From an uncultured Clostridia bacterium (lineage in GTDB: Bacteria; Bacillota; Clostridia; TANB77; CAG-508), in contig CAKOYQ010000001.1 in the NCBI GenBank assembly GCA_934130935.1, positions 62,001 through 126,000 on the forward strand: DNA of 64,000 nt, written 5' to 3'. Positions 9,196 through 17,742 of the stretch are shown piece by piece. Within the stretch, counting starts at the first letter, position 1, and every line of letters begins with the position of its first letter. A program made the translations under genes and the position numbers. The notes beneath the pieces were generated by a model. It had not been told where the DNA came from. It ran no database searches and saw nothing but the letters and a program-made list of their open reading frames with translations.

Positions 9196-10023
9196 TTATT
9201 TGTCAATTATACTCAAAAATTTATTTATTTCTGCGCCTAAAAATATCACATAAAAACATGCATATGACCACATCATAATTAACATTAACGCTGTTAAACT
9301 TCCATATGTTATCGAAAAGCCTTTAAATATGTCCAAATACTTAGAAAACACAAAAGATATTGCAATAAGTGCAATAGAACTAAATATTGCACCAGGTATT
9401 TGACTTCTGAAAGTTATTTTATGACCAGGCATAAATTTATATAAACATAAAAATACCACAAATGCTATCACTGCAAATATAAGTTGCATTATAATCTGAG
9501 ATAAAATATTGTAATTTCTCAAAAGTCCAAATTTATCCTGTACTGTAGAAATTATAGGCATTCCAAATACTAATAGAACTGCTCCAACAGCTACAAGTAT
9601 TATGAAGATCATTGTCTTTAAAATTGATGTTAATTTTAAGTATATCATAGATCTTTTTTTATTATCACTGTACTTATATACTAAATGTAATCCTTTTATC
9701 AAAGCAAATAATCCCTTATCTGCTGACAGTAATGTGAATATTAGTGATATTGAAACAGTTCCAACAGATTTTGAATAAACTTCTCTTATTATCCCTAATA
9801 CCATTTCTCTCATACTAGATGGTATTAAATTTGATATTATATCAAATAGTTGCTGTTGCTCTATACTTGTATATTGAATTAGCGTTATTAACAAAATAAT
9901 AAATGGTATAAATGATAATATAACATAATATGCACATTGGGCAGAATATTCACTTATATGATCTTCTCTCATATTGTTTAATATTATCTGTATTGATGAT
10001 AACTTACTCTTTAACTTAGTCAT
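9196..10023 (-). CDS. YihY/UPF0761 (BrkB-like) membrane protein
   Basis: A 275-residue integral membrane protein of the YihY family, once annotated as ribonuclease BN. The family pattern is visible: an N-terminal stretch AQCAYYVILSFIPFIILLI, a polar loop with LIPSSMREMVLGI, and five further hydrophobic segments, with FMPGHKITFRSQIPGA in the second half. The true function of the family is unresolved; transport or envelope roles have been proposed. It is not clearly part of an operon: the ABC-2 permease lies 29 bases upstream on the same strand, so co-transcription is possible. Confidence 0.88.
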   Translation of the reverse strand: MTKLKSKLSSIQIILNNMREDHISEYSAQCAYYVILSFIPFIILLITLIQYTSIEQQQLFDIISNLIPSSMREMVLGIIREVYSKSVGTVSISLIFTLLSADKGLFALIKGLHLVYKYSDNKKRSMIYLKLTSILKTMIFIILVAVGAVLLVFGMPIISTVQDKFGLLRNYNILSQIIMQLIFAVIAFVVFLCLYKFMPGHKITFRSQIPGAIFSSIALIAISFVFSKYLDIFKGFSITYGSLTALMLIMMWSYACFYVIFLGAEINKFLSIIDK

Positions 10024-10052
10024 ATGTAACTCCTTTAAAAATTAATTATTTG

Positions 10053-11279
10053 TTAATTTTGTTTATCTTTATACATATTTATTATGTCTTTAAAACTCAT
10101 TTTTGTACCATAATTCAAAATTGCATTTGAATATATCTTTATTGCAATTTTAGCTATTATCAATATTGTAACTATTAGTATAATAATAGAAATTGCTACA
10201 TCTGTCCAACTTGCTAATCCCATCATAATTCTAAATGGCATACAAAATGGAGATGATATTGGGAATAATGAAGCAAAAACATTCAATTCACTTGTAGGAT
10301 TCATCATTGTAAAATATGACAAATAAAATCCTACTACTGCTAATATTGCAACTGGTGTATTAGCTGATTGTATATCTTCTGGTTTACTTACAGTGGAACC
10401 TGTTAGTGCATATAATAAAGCATATGCAAAATATCCTAATATAAAATAAATAATAGTAATAATTCCTAGATATGGCGTAATATTAGACATATCTAATATA
10501 GAATTTAATAATTCTGGTTCTAAAAACATCTTAGCACTTATTAAAGCAGTTCCTACAATCACTATCATCTGCAATAATCCAACAACTCCAATCCCTATTG
10601 TTTTTCCTAGAACTATTATTCTTGGGCTTGTAGATGTCACTAATGTTTCCATTATTTTTGATGTTTTTTCGGTGGTTATTGAACTTGACACTTGATATGC
10701 ACAAAAATATATTGCATAAAATAACACTATTGACATTAACATCATTGCTAATACATTTCCACTTGCTTTTTCTTTCTCTGTTTGTTCTAAACTAAATTCA
10801 AAATTTGGAGTAATTGATTGTAATTCATCTTCTGTTAGTCCTAATTTGCTTATTTGCATGTTAGTATATAAAGAATTTATAGTATTCACTAAATCATCTG
10901 GTACTTTGTTAATCATTGTTGAATTCTTTACTATATATCTTATCTTTACATTTTCCTCTTGTTTTTCAACCATTATAGCTTCCGCTACTTCTTCATTTTC
11001 TATTTTGTCTTTAACTTCATCAAACGTTGCTTTTCCAACCTCAATTTCATAATCTAAGCCTGCTTGTTTTATCAATTCTAAATTGCCTTCAAATATATCT
11101 TCATTATCAATTATTAAAAGTTTTTCATTTGTATCATCTCCTTTAATACTTTTTATTATATTTGGAATATTAAACCCAATTACAATTAATAATAAAATTA
11201 TTAAAGTAGATATTATAAAAGATTTTCTTTTAACCATATCTTTTATAGTAAATTTCATTACTGTTAATATATCTCTCAT
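10053..11279 (-). CDS. ABC-2 type exporter permease (NatB-like)
   Basis: A 408-residue permease of an ABC exporter. One membrane helix near the N-terminus (residues 20-40) is followed by a large extracytoplasmic region (about residues 45-170) and then five or six membrane helices, the layout of NatB/YhaP proteins. Its start codon shares one base with the stop codon of the ATPase gene upstream (TAATG), so the two are translationally coupled and form one transporter. The substrate is unknown; the NatAB family includes sodium and drug exporters. Confidence 0.85.
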   Translation of the reverse strand: MRDILTVMKFTIKDMVKRKSFIISTLIILLLIVIGFNIPNIIKSIKGDDTNEKLLIIDNEDIFEGNLELIKQAGLDYEIEVGKATFDEVKDKIENEEVAEAIMVEKQEENVKIRYIVKNSTMINKVPDDLVNTINSLYTNMQISKLGLTEDELQSITPNFEFSLEQTEKEKASGNVLAMMLMSIVLFYAIYFCAYQVSSSITTEKTSKIMETLVTSTSPRIIVLGKTIGIGVVGLLQMIVIVGTALISAKMFLEPELLNSILDMSNITPYLGIITIIYFILGYFAYALLYALTGSTVSKPEDIQSANTPVAILAVVGFYLSYFTMMNPTSELNVFASLFPISSPFCMPFRIMMGLASWTDVAISIIILIVTILIIAKIAIKIYSNAILNYGTKMSFKDIINMYKDKQN

Positions 11280-12172
11280 TACTGTCCACCTACCTTTTCT
11301 ATAAAAATATCATTTAATGTAGGTTTTTTAATTTCAAATTTATCAACTTGAACTCCATCTACAATTAATCTGTTTAATAGTTTATGAGCACTATTTTCAT
11401 CTGATATTTTAATAATATAGTTATTATTTGTCTCTGTTTCTATCTCTAATTCAAAATCTTTAATATATGTACTAATATCTTGCTTTACATCAATTTCTAT
11501 TCTATTTGCAGGATACTTTTCTTTTATTTCCTTTAAGTTTCCCTGTAATACAGTCTTTCCTCTATTTAAAATTAATATATCACTACAAAATTCCTCTATT
11601 GTTTCCATTTGATGTGCTGACATTATTATATATTTTCCTTTTTTTATTAAATTAATAATAATATTTTTTAATATCTTTGTATTTACTGGGTCTAATCCAC
11701 TAAATGGTTCATCTAATACTACTAATTCTGGATCATGTATTATTGCTGTCATAAATTGTATTTTTTGTTGGTTTCCTTTGGATAATTTTTCAGCTGGCAT
11801 TTGTAAATATTCTTCAACCTTTAATTCTTTAGCCCATTTATTGATTGCATTAGTTGCGTCCTCTTGTCTCATTCCTTTTAATTCTGCAAAATACATTAAT
11901 TGATCAAATATTTTTGTTTTAGGGTACACCCCTCTTTCTTCTGGCAAGTAACCAAAATTTACATTTTTTCTATCTACAGTCTTCCCCTTCCAAGTAATCT
12001 CTCCACTATCTTTTTTTATTATACCAAGCAGCATCCTTATTGTTGTTGTTTTCCCAGCGCCATTGGTTCCAAGCAATCCATATACTCCAGGTTCTTGTAA
12101 ACTAAAAGAAATATTATCTACTGCTTTTTTTCCAACAAATGATTTAGATACATTTTTTAATATTAAACTCAT
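11279..12172 (-). CDS. ABC transporter ATPase (NatA-like)
   Basis: A 297-residue nucleotide-binding protein that powers the downstream permease. Walker A is GTNGAGKTT (about residues 35-43), the signature LSKGNQQK is near residue 129, Walker B is LVVLDEPFSGLDP near 152, and the switch His is in MSAHQMETIEEF. The C-terminal part after about residue 220 is the regulatory extension typical of NatA/CcmA/YhaQ ATPases. The first gene of a two-gene operon; no regulator is adjacent. Confidence 0.92.
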   Translation of the reverse strand: MSLILKNVSKSFVGKKAVDNISFSLQEPGVYGLLGTNGAGKTTTIRMLLGIIKKDSGEITWKGKTVDRKNVNFGYLPEERGVYPKTKIFDQLMYFAELKGMRQEDATNAINKWAKELKVEEYLQMPAEKLSKGNQQKIQFMTAIIHDPELVVLDEPFSGLDPVNTKILKNIIINLIKKGKYIIMSAHQMETIEEFCSDILILNRGKTVLQGNLKEIKEKYPANRIEIDVKQDISTYIKDFELEIETETNNNYIIKISDENSAHKLLNRLIVDGVQVDKFEIKKPTLNDIFIEKVGGQ

Positions 12173-12193
12173 TTTTTCCCCCTTATTAATTTA

Positions 12194-12742
12194 TTATAAA
12201 TTTTTTGAAACATTTATATCTTTTAGAAGTCCATTATAAACTTCTTTTAATCCTTTCATGTACTTAAAGTCTTCTGGTTTTACTACTTCTGGCAATCCTG
12301 TATCCACTTTAGCATTTTCTATAACATATTTCACAAATTCAGCACAATAAAAAGATCGTTCTTCTCCTATTCTTTTATGAAATCCTGCTGCAAAAAGTCC
12401 TAATATATTAAACTTATATTCATCTTTATTTCCTTGAATTTTCATTACATTATCTTTAATTTTTTCATATTGTTCATCTGTTAATTCTAAAGAATAAATC
12501 CTAGCCTTTGTATTATAAAATCTTTTAAAAGTGCCTTTATCTATATATTCGTGCACAAATCCGCCCCAAAAAGCATTATATGGATTTAATCTTCCAAAAC
12601 TATACATTTCTTCTAAGTTCACATCTAATGAAATAGAACAATGCGAAAATTCATCTTTTGTATAACATCTTATTACTTTTGATAATAATGTTCCTGTATG
12701 TGTTAATACTACATATATTTTTTTCATATCCTTATCATCCAT
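12194..12742 (-). CDS. Permuted papain-fold (YiiX/YebB-like) hydrolase
   Basis: A 182-residue protein of the circularly permuted NlpC/P60-like group. The candidate catalytic His is in DEFSHCSISLD near residue 33 and the candidate Cys in SFYCAEFVKYVIE near residue 137; this His-before-Cys order is what marks the permuted families. There is no signal peptide, so a cytoplasmic amidase or esterase is more likely than a wall hydrolase. The start has a ribosome site (AAGGA) unusually close to the ATG. The region upstream, 12743-13114, is occupied by a palindromic element. Confidence 0.75.
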   Translation of the reverse strand: MDDKDMKKIYVVLTHTGTLLSKVIRCYTKDEFSHCSISLDVNLEEMYSFGRLNPYNAFWGGFVHEYIDKGTFKRFYNTKARIYSLELTDEQYEKIKDNVMKIQGNKDEYKFNILGLFAAGFHKRIGEERSFYCAEFVKYVIENAKVDTGLPEVVKPEDFKYMKGLKEVYNGLLKDINVSKNL

Positions 12743-12836
12743 TTCCTTATATTTGTGTTCTACTTATAGACATATTATATCACTCACTATATTATTTGTA
12801 TATAGTTTTTTTTAATATAATAGATAACTGTTAACA

Positions 12837-13110
12837 AGTACTGCATGTAATAGTAGCCCAAAGAGGTGGCAAAGGATAAATTGCATAAAATAAATGAAAG
12901 ATTTTGTGTATCTAATCTTACCATTAGAAGTTCTTATAGAATCAAATGAGGGATGTTCACGGGCAAACTTGTAAGTTTGAGCTTGAGTGAAAGAGGCTCA
13001 TTTGATTCAATTAGAACTTCTGTGGTAAGATTGGCTTATCCAAAATCTGTAATGTTTTTTATGCAATTTATCCTTTGCCACCTCTTTGGGCTACTATTAC
13101 ATGCAGTACT
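12837..13110. repeat. Palindromic structured element, copy 1 (274 bp)
   Basis: This fills the gap between two minus-strand genes. The ends, AGTACTGCATGTAATAG... at 12837 and ...CTATTACATGCAGTACT at 13110, form a nearly perfect stem of over 50 pairs. Inside lie AAATGAA on the 5' side opposite TGTAATG on the 3' side, a stem AATCTTACC with TTAGAAGTTCT pairing with AGAACTTCT and GGTAAGATT, a stem GAATCAAATGAG/CTCATTTGATTC, and an apex GTTCAC...GAGTG with an extra hairpin CAAACTT/AAGTTTG. The same plan recurs at 34626 and 61182. A further outer helix AATAGATA/TATCTATT (12819-12826 with 13112-13119) covers the stop codon of the neighbouring transpeptidase gene. Confidence 0.85.
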
Positions 13111-13114
13111 CTAT

Positions 13115-13684
13115 CTATTCATCTATGAATATAATTGCTCCTGCTTTTATTTTTCTAAGTAATTCCTCCATCTTCTCTTTGGGAATTGATATACATCCAG
13201 CAGTTGGATTATTATCACTGCAATGAAGAAATATTGCACTTCCATTTCCTGGCACATTGCATATATTATTTTTAACTTCTATCGCATATTCATACTGTTT
13301 AGGATATTCTATTAAATGTTCTGCACTTTTCCAATCATTTTTAACCTCTCTACTATCTACGAGTTGATTATAATAAATTGAATTTACATCATCCACCCAG
13401 TATAAATTTTGATTAATCTTTATATAGTCTATTGAACTATCTATAGAAATTGCTTTTCTATCATGTATACCAAATGCCAGCCCCAGTTCATATACTCCTT
13501 TAGGAGTTTTTCCATCACCTTCTCTCTTTTCTTCTGTCATCCCATTTTTTCCTATAAATGCTTCTGTTTCTAATACTTTATAAAAACGTCCTTCTCTATT
13601 TTCATAAAAACTCAATATTGCCTTGTTAAAATCATTTTGTCTTTTTACTACTATTAACTGGTTTGCAAATATTTTATTAAGCAT
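13115..13684 (-). CDS. L,D-transpeptidase (YkuD-like catalytic domain)
   Basis: A 189-residue protein with the L,D-transpeptidase signature: the His in IFLHCSDNNPTAGCISI and the nucleophile Cys eleven residues on (motif HxxxxxxxxxGC). GDGKTPKGVYEL at residues 57-68 is also typical. The enzyme makes 3-3 cross-links or trims peptidoglycan. I see no signal peptide, which is odd for a wall enzyme; the start at 13684 follows a good AGGAG. The stop codon lies at the edge of the palindromic element, so transcripts end inside that structure. The ABC exporter gene lies 29 bases upstream on the same strand. Confidence 0.85.
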   Translation of the reverse strand: MLNKIFANQLIVVKRQNDFNKAILSFYENREGRFYKVLETEAFIGKNGMTEEKREGDGKTPKGVYELGLAFGIHDRKAISIDSSIDYIKINQNLYWVDDVNSIYYNQLVDSREVKNDWKSAEHLIEYPKQYEYAIEVKNNICNVPGNGSAIFLHCSDNNPTAGCISIPKEKMEELLRKIKAGAIIFIDE

Positions 13685-13713
13685 TATAACTCCTCCACAA
13701 TAATTATAAAAAT

Positions 13714-16323
13714 CTATTCAGTTCTCAAAGCTTCAACAGGATCTCTTTTAGCTGCAAATTTAGCTGGAATTATACCTGCAAGCATAGTTAATCCAACACT
13801 TATAGCAACTAATATAATTCCACCAGCCACTGGAAGTTTAGCAATACCAGAAATATTAACTAAGTGTTCAATAACAATATTAATCGGAATATCTATTAAT
13901 ATTGTCACACCAATACCAATTAATCCTGCAACTAAACCAACAATCAATGTTTCTGCATTAAATACTCTTGAAACATCTTTTTTAGAAGCTCCTATACTAC
14001 GCAAAATACCAATCTCTTTAGTTCTTTCAAGTACAGATATATATGTTATAATACCTATCATTATTGAAGAAACAACAAGTGATATTCCAACAAAAGCAAT
14101 CAATACATAACTAATTACATTAATTATAGTTGAAACAGAACTCATCATAATTCCTACAAAATCTGTATAATTAATAACATTTTCTTCTTTACCTTGTTCT
14201 GTTTGTTTATTATTATAATCTGTTATAATATCTGCAATCTTATCTTTTGAGTCAAAATCTTTAGGATATAAATTTATTGATGATGGATTATCTAAATCAA
14301 CTACACCTAATTGACTCAAATTATTATCATAAGTTGCTGATGCATTATTAGAGTATGTTTGCATTAATTGAGCAAGTTCTGCTTCTGAAAGTGTTGCCAT
14401 ATAAGCTTTTTGTTCATCTGATAATTGTGTATAATCAAATGTTCCATTTGTATTTTCAGGGAATTTTATTCCTGTAAATACATTTATCTCTGGATTATCT
14501 TTTTGTTCTTTTACAATTTCAGCATCATTAACTGTATTTATTACATATTCTTTTAGTTCTTTGTTATATCCGATTAATCCTGCTGAAGATGATGCAACTG
14601 TATTCTCATTTGGCTTAATAATTCCTACAATTTGAATTTCTTCTGCTTTATCTACAATTTGTTTCATATATTCTTCATCATTTGTCATGTCTTGCCATAC
14701 ATTTCCTACTTTTTTATAGTAATCTGTATTTAATAATACTTTAAATTTATAATTTAATAGTTCATCATATGAATAACTATTTTTATCATCATTTGTTTTA
14801 ATTTCTTCACCATTTTTCAATTTTTCCATTGCATTTCCAAGCTCTGATACATCTTTTATTCCTAATGAATATAAAGTGTAATCGCTTACTTCGTTATTCT
14901 TATCTGCTATTAACACAACTTCATTATATTTTTCTGGCATTCTTCCTGCTAATACATCATATTGCGAATTTATTAAGTCCTTATTATCAAGCATTTCTGT
15001 CCATACATCTGTTTCTATCATCATTGCACTACTTGATGACATTATTGAACTTGATTGTTCTTGTGCTTTTACCATATCTCCAAACCCTATTTTTTCTAGG
15101 ACTGAACTTGGATTTACTTTATATGCACTTCCATCTTCTTTTTCTTTGTAAATATTTAAATCTAAATTATATCCGTATTGAATCGCATTTATATAGTTCT
15201 TGATGTCACTATCTCCATTTTCGAGAAAATTCTTAAATTCTTTCAAATTATTAGTTTGAACTTTACTTGATAGAGTTTCTAACATATCTCCCATAATTGC
15301 TCTTGAATATATTTTGTCATTCTCATGCTTTTCTCCATCATCTTTTCCCATCATTGCTTCCATCATACTTGTCATATCAATAGATGATTCTTGAATTTCT
15401 ATTGGATATGATGATAGTGTATCCTCTTCTACTTTATTTATATATGATTGCATTCCATTTGATAATGAAAGAATTAATGCAATTCCTATTATTCCTATTG
15501 AACCAGCAAATGATGTTAAAAAGGTTCTTCCCTTTTTAGTCATCAAATTGTTTAAACTCAAATGTACTGCTGTTGCAAATTTCATTGAAGCTTTTCCTGA
15601 CTTTTGTTTTTTAGTTCTTGCCCTATCTAAATCTTTCTTTGTTGCAGTAAATGGATTTGAATCATCTGTAACTTTTCCATCTAATAATTTAATTATTCTT
15701 GACGAATATTTTTCTGCTAATTCTGGGTTGTGTGTTACCATTATTATTAGTCTGTCTTTTGAAATGTCTTTTAATATTTCCATTACCTGCTCACTTGTTT
15801 TAGAGTCTAATGCTCCTGTTGGCTCATCTGCAAGTAAAATATCTGGGTCATTTACTAACGCTCTCGCAATAGCAACTCTTTGCATTTGCCCACCAGACAT
15901 TTGATTTGGCTTTTTATTTATTTGGTCACCTAATCCAACCTTTGTTAATGCTTCTATTGCTCTTTTTCTTCTTTCTTCTTTTCCTACTCCTGATATTGTA
16001 AGTGCTAATTCAACATTGGCTAATACTGTTTGGTGTGGTATTAAATTATAACTTTGGAATACAAATCCTACTGAATGATTTCTATATGTATCCCAATCTT
16101 TGTCTTTAAATTGCTTTGTTGATTTTCCATTAATTATTAAGTCTCCTGATGTATATCTATCTAGTCCTCCTATTATGTTTAACATTGTGGTTTTTCCACA
16201 TCCACTTTGCCCTAATATTGAAACAAATTCACTTTCTCTAAATTCTAAGTCTATTCCTTTTAGAGCTTTTACTTCATTATCTCCTGACAAATAATTTTTG
16301 GTTATTTCTTTTAATTGTAACAT
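13714..16323 (-). CDS. Fused ABC exporter (MacB/FtsX type), ATPase plus permease
   Basis: An 869-residue fusion. The N-terminal ATPase (residues 1-225) has Walker A GQSGCGKTT, signature MSGGQMQR, and Walker B with LLADEPTGALDS. A membrane helix at about 265-288 is followed by a long extracytoplasmic domain (about 290-730) and three C-terminal helices of the FtsX type, ending in GIIPAKFAAKRDPVEALRTE, a typical ending of MacB-like permeases. Such exporters move peptides, lipids or antibiotics or transmit mechanical signals; the substrate is unknown. No accessory membrane-fusion protein or regulator is next to it. Confidence 0.9.
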   Translation of the reverse strand: MLQLKEITKNYLSGDNEVKALKGIDLEFRESEFVSILGQSGCGKTTMLNIIGGLDRYTSGDLIINGKSTKQFKDKDWDTYRNHSVGFVFQSYNLIPHQTVLANVELALTISGVGKEERRKRAIEALTKVGLGDQINKKPNQMSGGQMQRVAIARALVNDPDILLADEPTGALDSKTSEQVMEILKDISKDRLIIMVTHNPELAEKYSSRIIKLLDGKVTDDSNPFTATKKDLDRARTKKQKSGKASMKFATAVHLSLNNLMTKKGRTFLTSFAGSIGIIGIALILSLSNGMQSYINKVEEDTLSSYPIEIQESSIDMTSMMEAMMGKDDGEKHENDKIYSRAIMGDMLETLSSKVQTNNLKEFKNFLENGDSDIKNYINAIQYGYNLDLNIYKEKEDGSAYKVNPSSVLEKIGFGDMVKAQEQSSSIMSSSSAMMIETDVWTEMLDNKDLINSQYDVLAGRMPEKYNEVVLIADKNNEVSDYTLYSLGIKDVSELGNAMEKLKNGEEIKTNDDKNSYSYDELLNYKFKVLLNTDYYKKVGNVWQDMTNDEEYMKQIVDKAEEIQIVGIIKPNENTVASSSAGLIGYNKELKEYVINTVNDAEIVKEQKDNPEINVFTGIKFPENTNGTFDYTQLSDEQKAYMATLSEAELAQLMQTYSNNASATYDNNLSQLGVVDLDNPSSINLYPKDFDSKDKIADIITDYNNKQTEQGKEENVINYTDFVGIMMSSVSTIINVISYVLIAFVGISLVVSSIMIGIITYISVLERTKEIGILRSIGASKKDVSRVFNAETLIVGLVAGLIGIGVTILIDIPINIVIEHLVNISGIAKLPVAGGIILVAISVGLTMLAGIIPAKFAAKRDPVEALRTE

Positions 16324-16406
16324 AACTTTTTTCCTTTCTCTTTCAAATATTATTATTTTACTATGTAATTGTGAATTTTATGTGAAAATATTTTAATTAA
16401 ATAAAT

Positions 16407-16572
16407 TTTCTTGCTAAAGATAGGGTTATATATAATATTTTGAAATACCGCGCTAGCGACCAAACGAGCGAAGCGAGTGCGATATAGAGCAACCTACTGA
16501 AATTTTAGGATTTGTTGGTTGCGACAGCAAGGTTTTCAAAATATTATATATAACCCTATCTTTAGCAAGAAA
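16407..16572. repeat. Palindromic element with perfect 39-bp arms
   Basis: TTTCTTGCTAAAGATAGGG... at 16407-16445 is the exact reverse complement of 16534-16572. The 88-base interior is GC-richer than its surroundings and contains CGCTAGCG, CGAGCGAAGCGAG and a CAACC/GGTTG stem-loop. It sits between a minus-strand ABC gene and a plus-strand PIN gene, just ahead of the PIN promoter. It does not share the interior of the elements at 12837, 34626 and 61182. It carries no ORF. Confidence 0.85.
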
Positions 16573-16578
16573 TCGAGG

Positions 16579-16607
16579 TTTACAAATGAAAAACAATGTG
16601 TTATAAT
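16579..16607 (+). promoter_or_regulatory. Promoter of the PIN-domain gene with overlapping palindrome
   Basis: TTTACA at 16579-16584, a 17-base spacer and TATAAT at 16602-16607. The perfect palindrome TTACATATGTAA at 16607-16618 covers the expected transcription start and could be an operator. A second, looser repeat (TGTAACATTTGTTATGTA) follows. The untranslated leader is about 95 bases. Confidence 0.6.
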
Positions 16608-16713
16608 TACATATGTAACATTTGTTATGTAAATAAAAAAAATCTCATATTGAGTAAAAGAAAGGAGCAATAATTTTAAGTTAAACAACCGTAAAAATTA
16701 AAGGAGATGTTTT

Positions 16714-17679
16714 ATGGCTAGAAGAACGCAAAAGCAGATTGAACAAGACTATCGGGAAATTCGAGAAGCAGCCAAAACGGCTGAATCATTCAAAGATCTT
16801 GAAAAAATGACCGGGTTATCTTACTCGATGATTATTACAACGTTGGAAAAACACCCAATAGTCTTTAAACGTTTGAAAGCTCAGTTAAATATTAATAGAG
16901 AAATAGACAGAAAAACTGAGGAGACTACAGTAGAAAATTTTCACGAATTTGTTATTGATGCATCAATATCAGGCATCAAAGATTTGAAACAAATCTTTGA
17001 TGAAATCTGTCACAAAAAGGCAAAGCTAGTTTTAACTAGTGTAACTATCAGAGAGCTTGACCAAATGCAAAAATTCCAAGATGTCGATGGTCATGCTGCT
17101 AGATATATTCTGGCTATGGCAGCTGAAAATAATGACTGTTTCAAAACTGTTCAAATTGATGAAAGTCTTCCTATCGCAGATGACTGCATCATTAAATATT
17201 GTGTAGATAATAAAGAAAGAACAACATTGTTAACGGCTGACAAGACAATGGCTTTAAAAGCCAGAATGTATGGAGTAAATACACAATACTTCAAACATAA
17301 AAAAAACACTAATACCACGTCAACACGTGCAAATAATTCAAAAACTTTAACGTTGATTCCGGCCAAAAGAGTTGGTAACCAGTTAGTTCTTCCAAAGTTT
17401 CATACACAGAATATGTCTATTCGTGTATACTCAAATGGATTTGAATACAACGAAGGTCCTAGAAATCTTAAGGTAGGTGATGATGTATATATTATTACTC
17501 AAAAAACAACCTATATTACGTTTGCGCATTACAAAATGTGCTCTCTAAAATCAGCTAACAACTGCACACTCATGTTCTCAAGAAGAATTTATGATTATAG
17601 CAGCAATTTAACTGATATCAAAAACAAATCCTATAGATCCTTTTTAATGGATTTCGCCAAAAGACACGACTTGTTATAA
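16714..17679 (+). CDS. PIN-domain protein with N-terminal HTH
   Basis: A 321-residue protein. Residues 1-60 look like a small helix-turn-helix (FKDLEKMTGLSYSMIITTLE). A PIN nuclease domain follows, about residues 76-195: the acidic residues expected at the active site are D82 in FVIDAS, E114 in TIRELDQM, and D157 and D176 in IADD and LLTADK. The C-terminal 100 residues are beta-rich and may bind RNA. PIN domains are Mg-dependent ribonucleases. There is no adjacent antitoxin, so a toxin role is not indicated; the layout is closer to PIN proteins of RNA processing. The start is fixed by AAAGGAGATG six bases before the ATG. A terminator follows. Confidence 0.75.
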   Translation: MARRTQKQIEQDYREIREAAKTAESFKDLEKMTGLSYSMIITTLEKHPIVFKRLKAQLNINREIDRKTEETTVENFHEFVIDASISGIKDLKQIFDEICHKKAKLVLTSVTIRELDQMQKFQDVDGHAARYILAMAAENNDCFKTVQIDESLPIADDCIIKYCVDNKERTTLLTADKTMALKARMYGVNTQYFKHKKNTNTTSTRANNSKTLTLIPAKRVGNQLVLPKFHTQNMSIRVYSNGFEYNEGPRNLKVGDDVYIITQKTTYITFAHYKMCSLKSANNCTLMFSRRIYDYSSNLTDIKNKSYRSFLMDFAKRHDLL

Positions 17680-17702
17680 TTTTTAATTAATACAACTCAT
17701 TT

Positions 17703-17742
17703 GAGCCTAACTATACAACTGTATAGCTAGGCTCCTTTCTTT
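17703..17742 (+). terminator. Terminator of the PIN-domain gene
   Basis: GAGCCTAACTATAC pairs with GTATAGCTAGGCTC around AACT and is followed by CTTTCTTTT. It ends at the stop codon of the converging thrS gene. Confidence 0.85.

Noticed and set aside
16714..17679. PIN gene as the toxin of a VapBC-type system
   Set aside because: No small antitoxin ORF precedes it; the protein is 321 residues with extra domains, unlike VapC.
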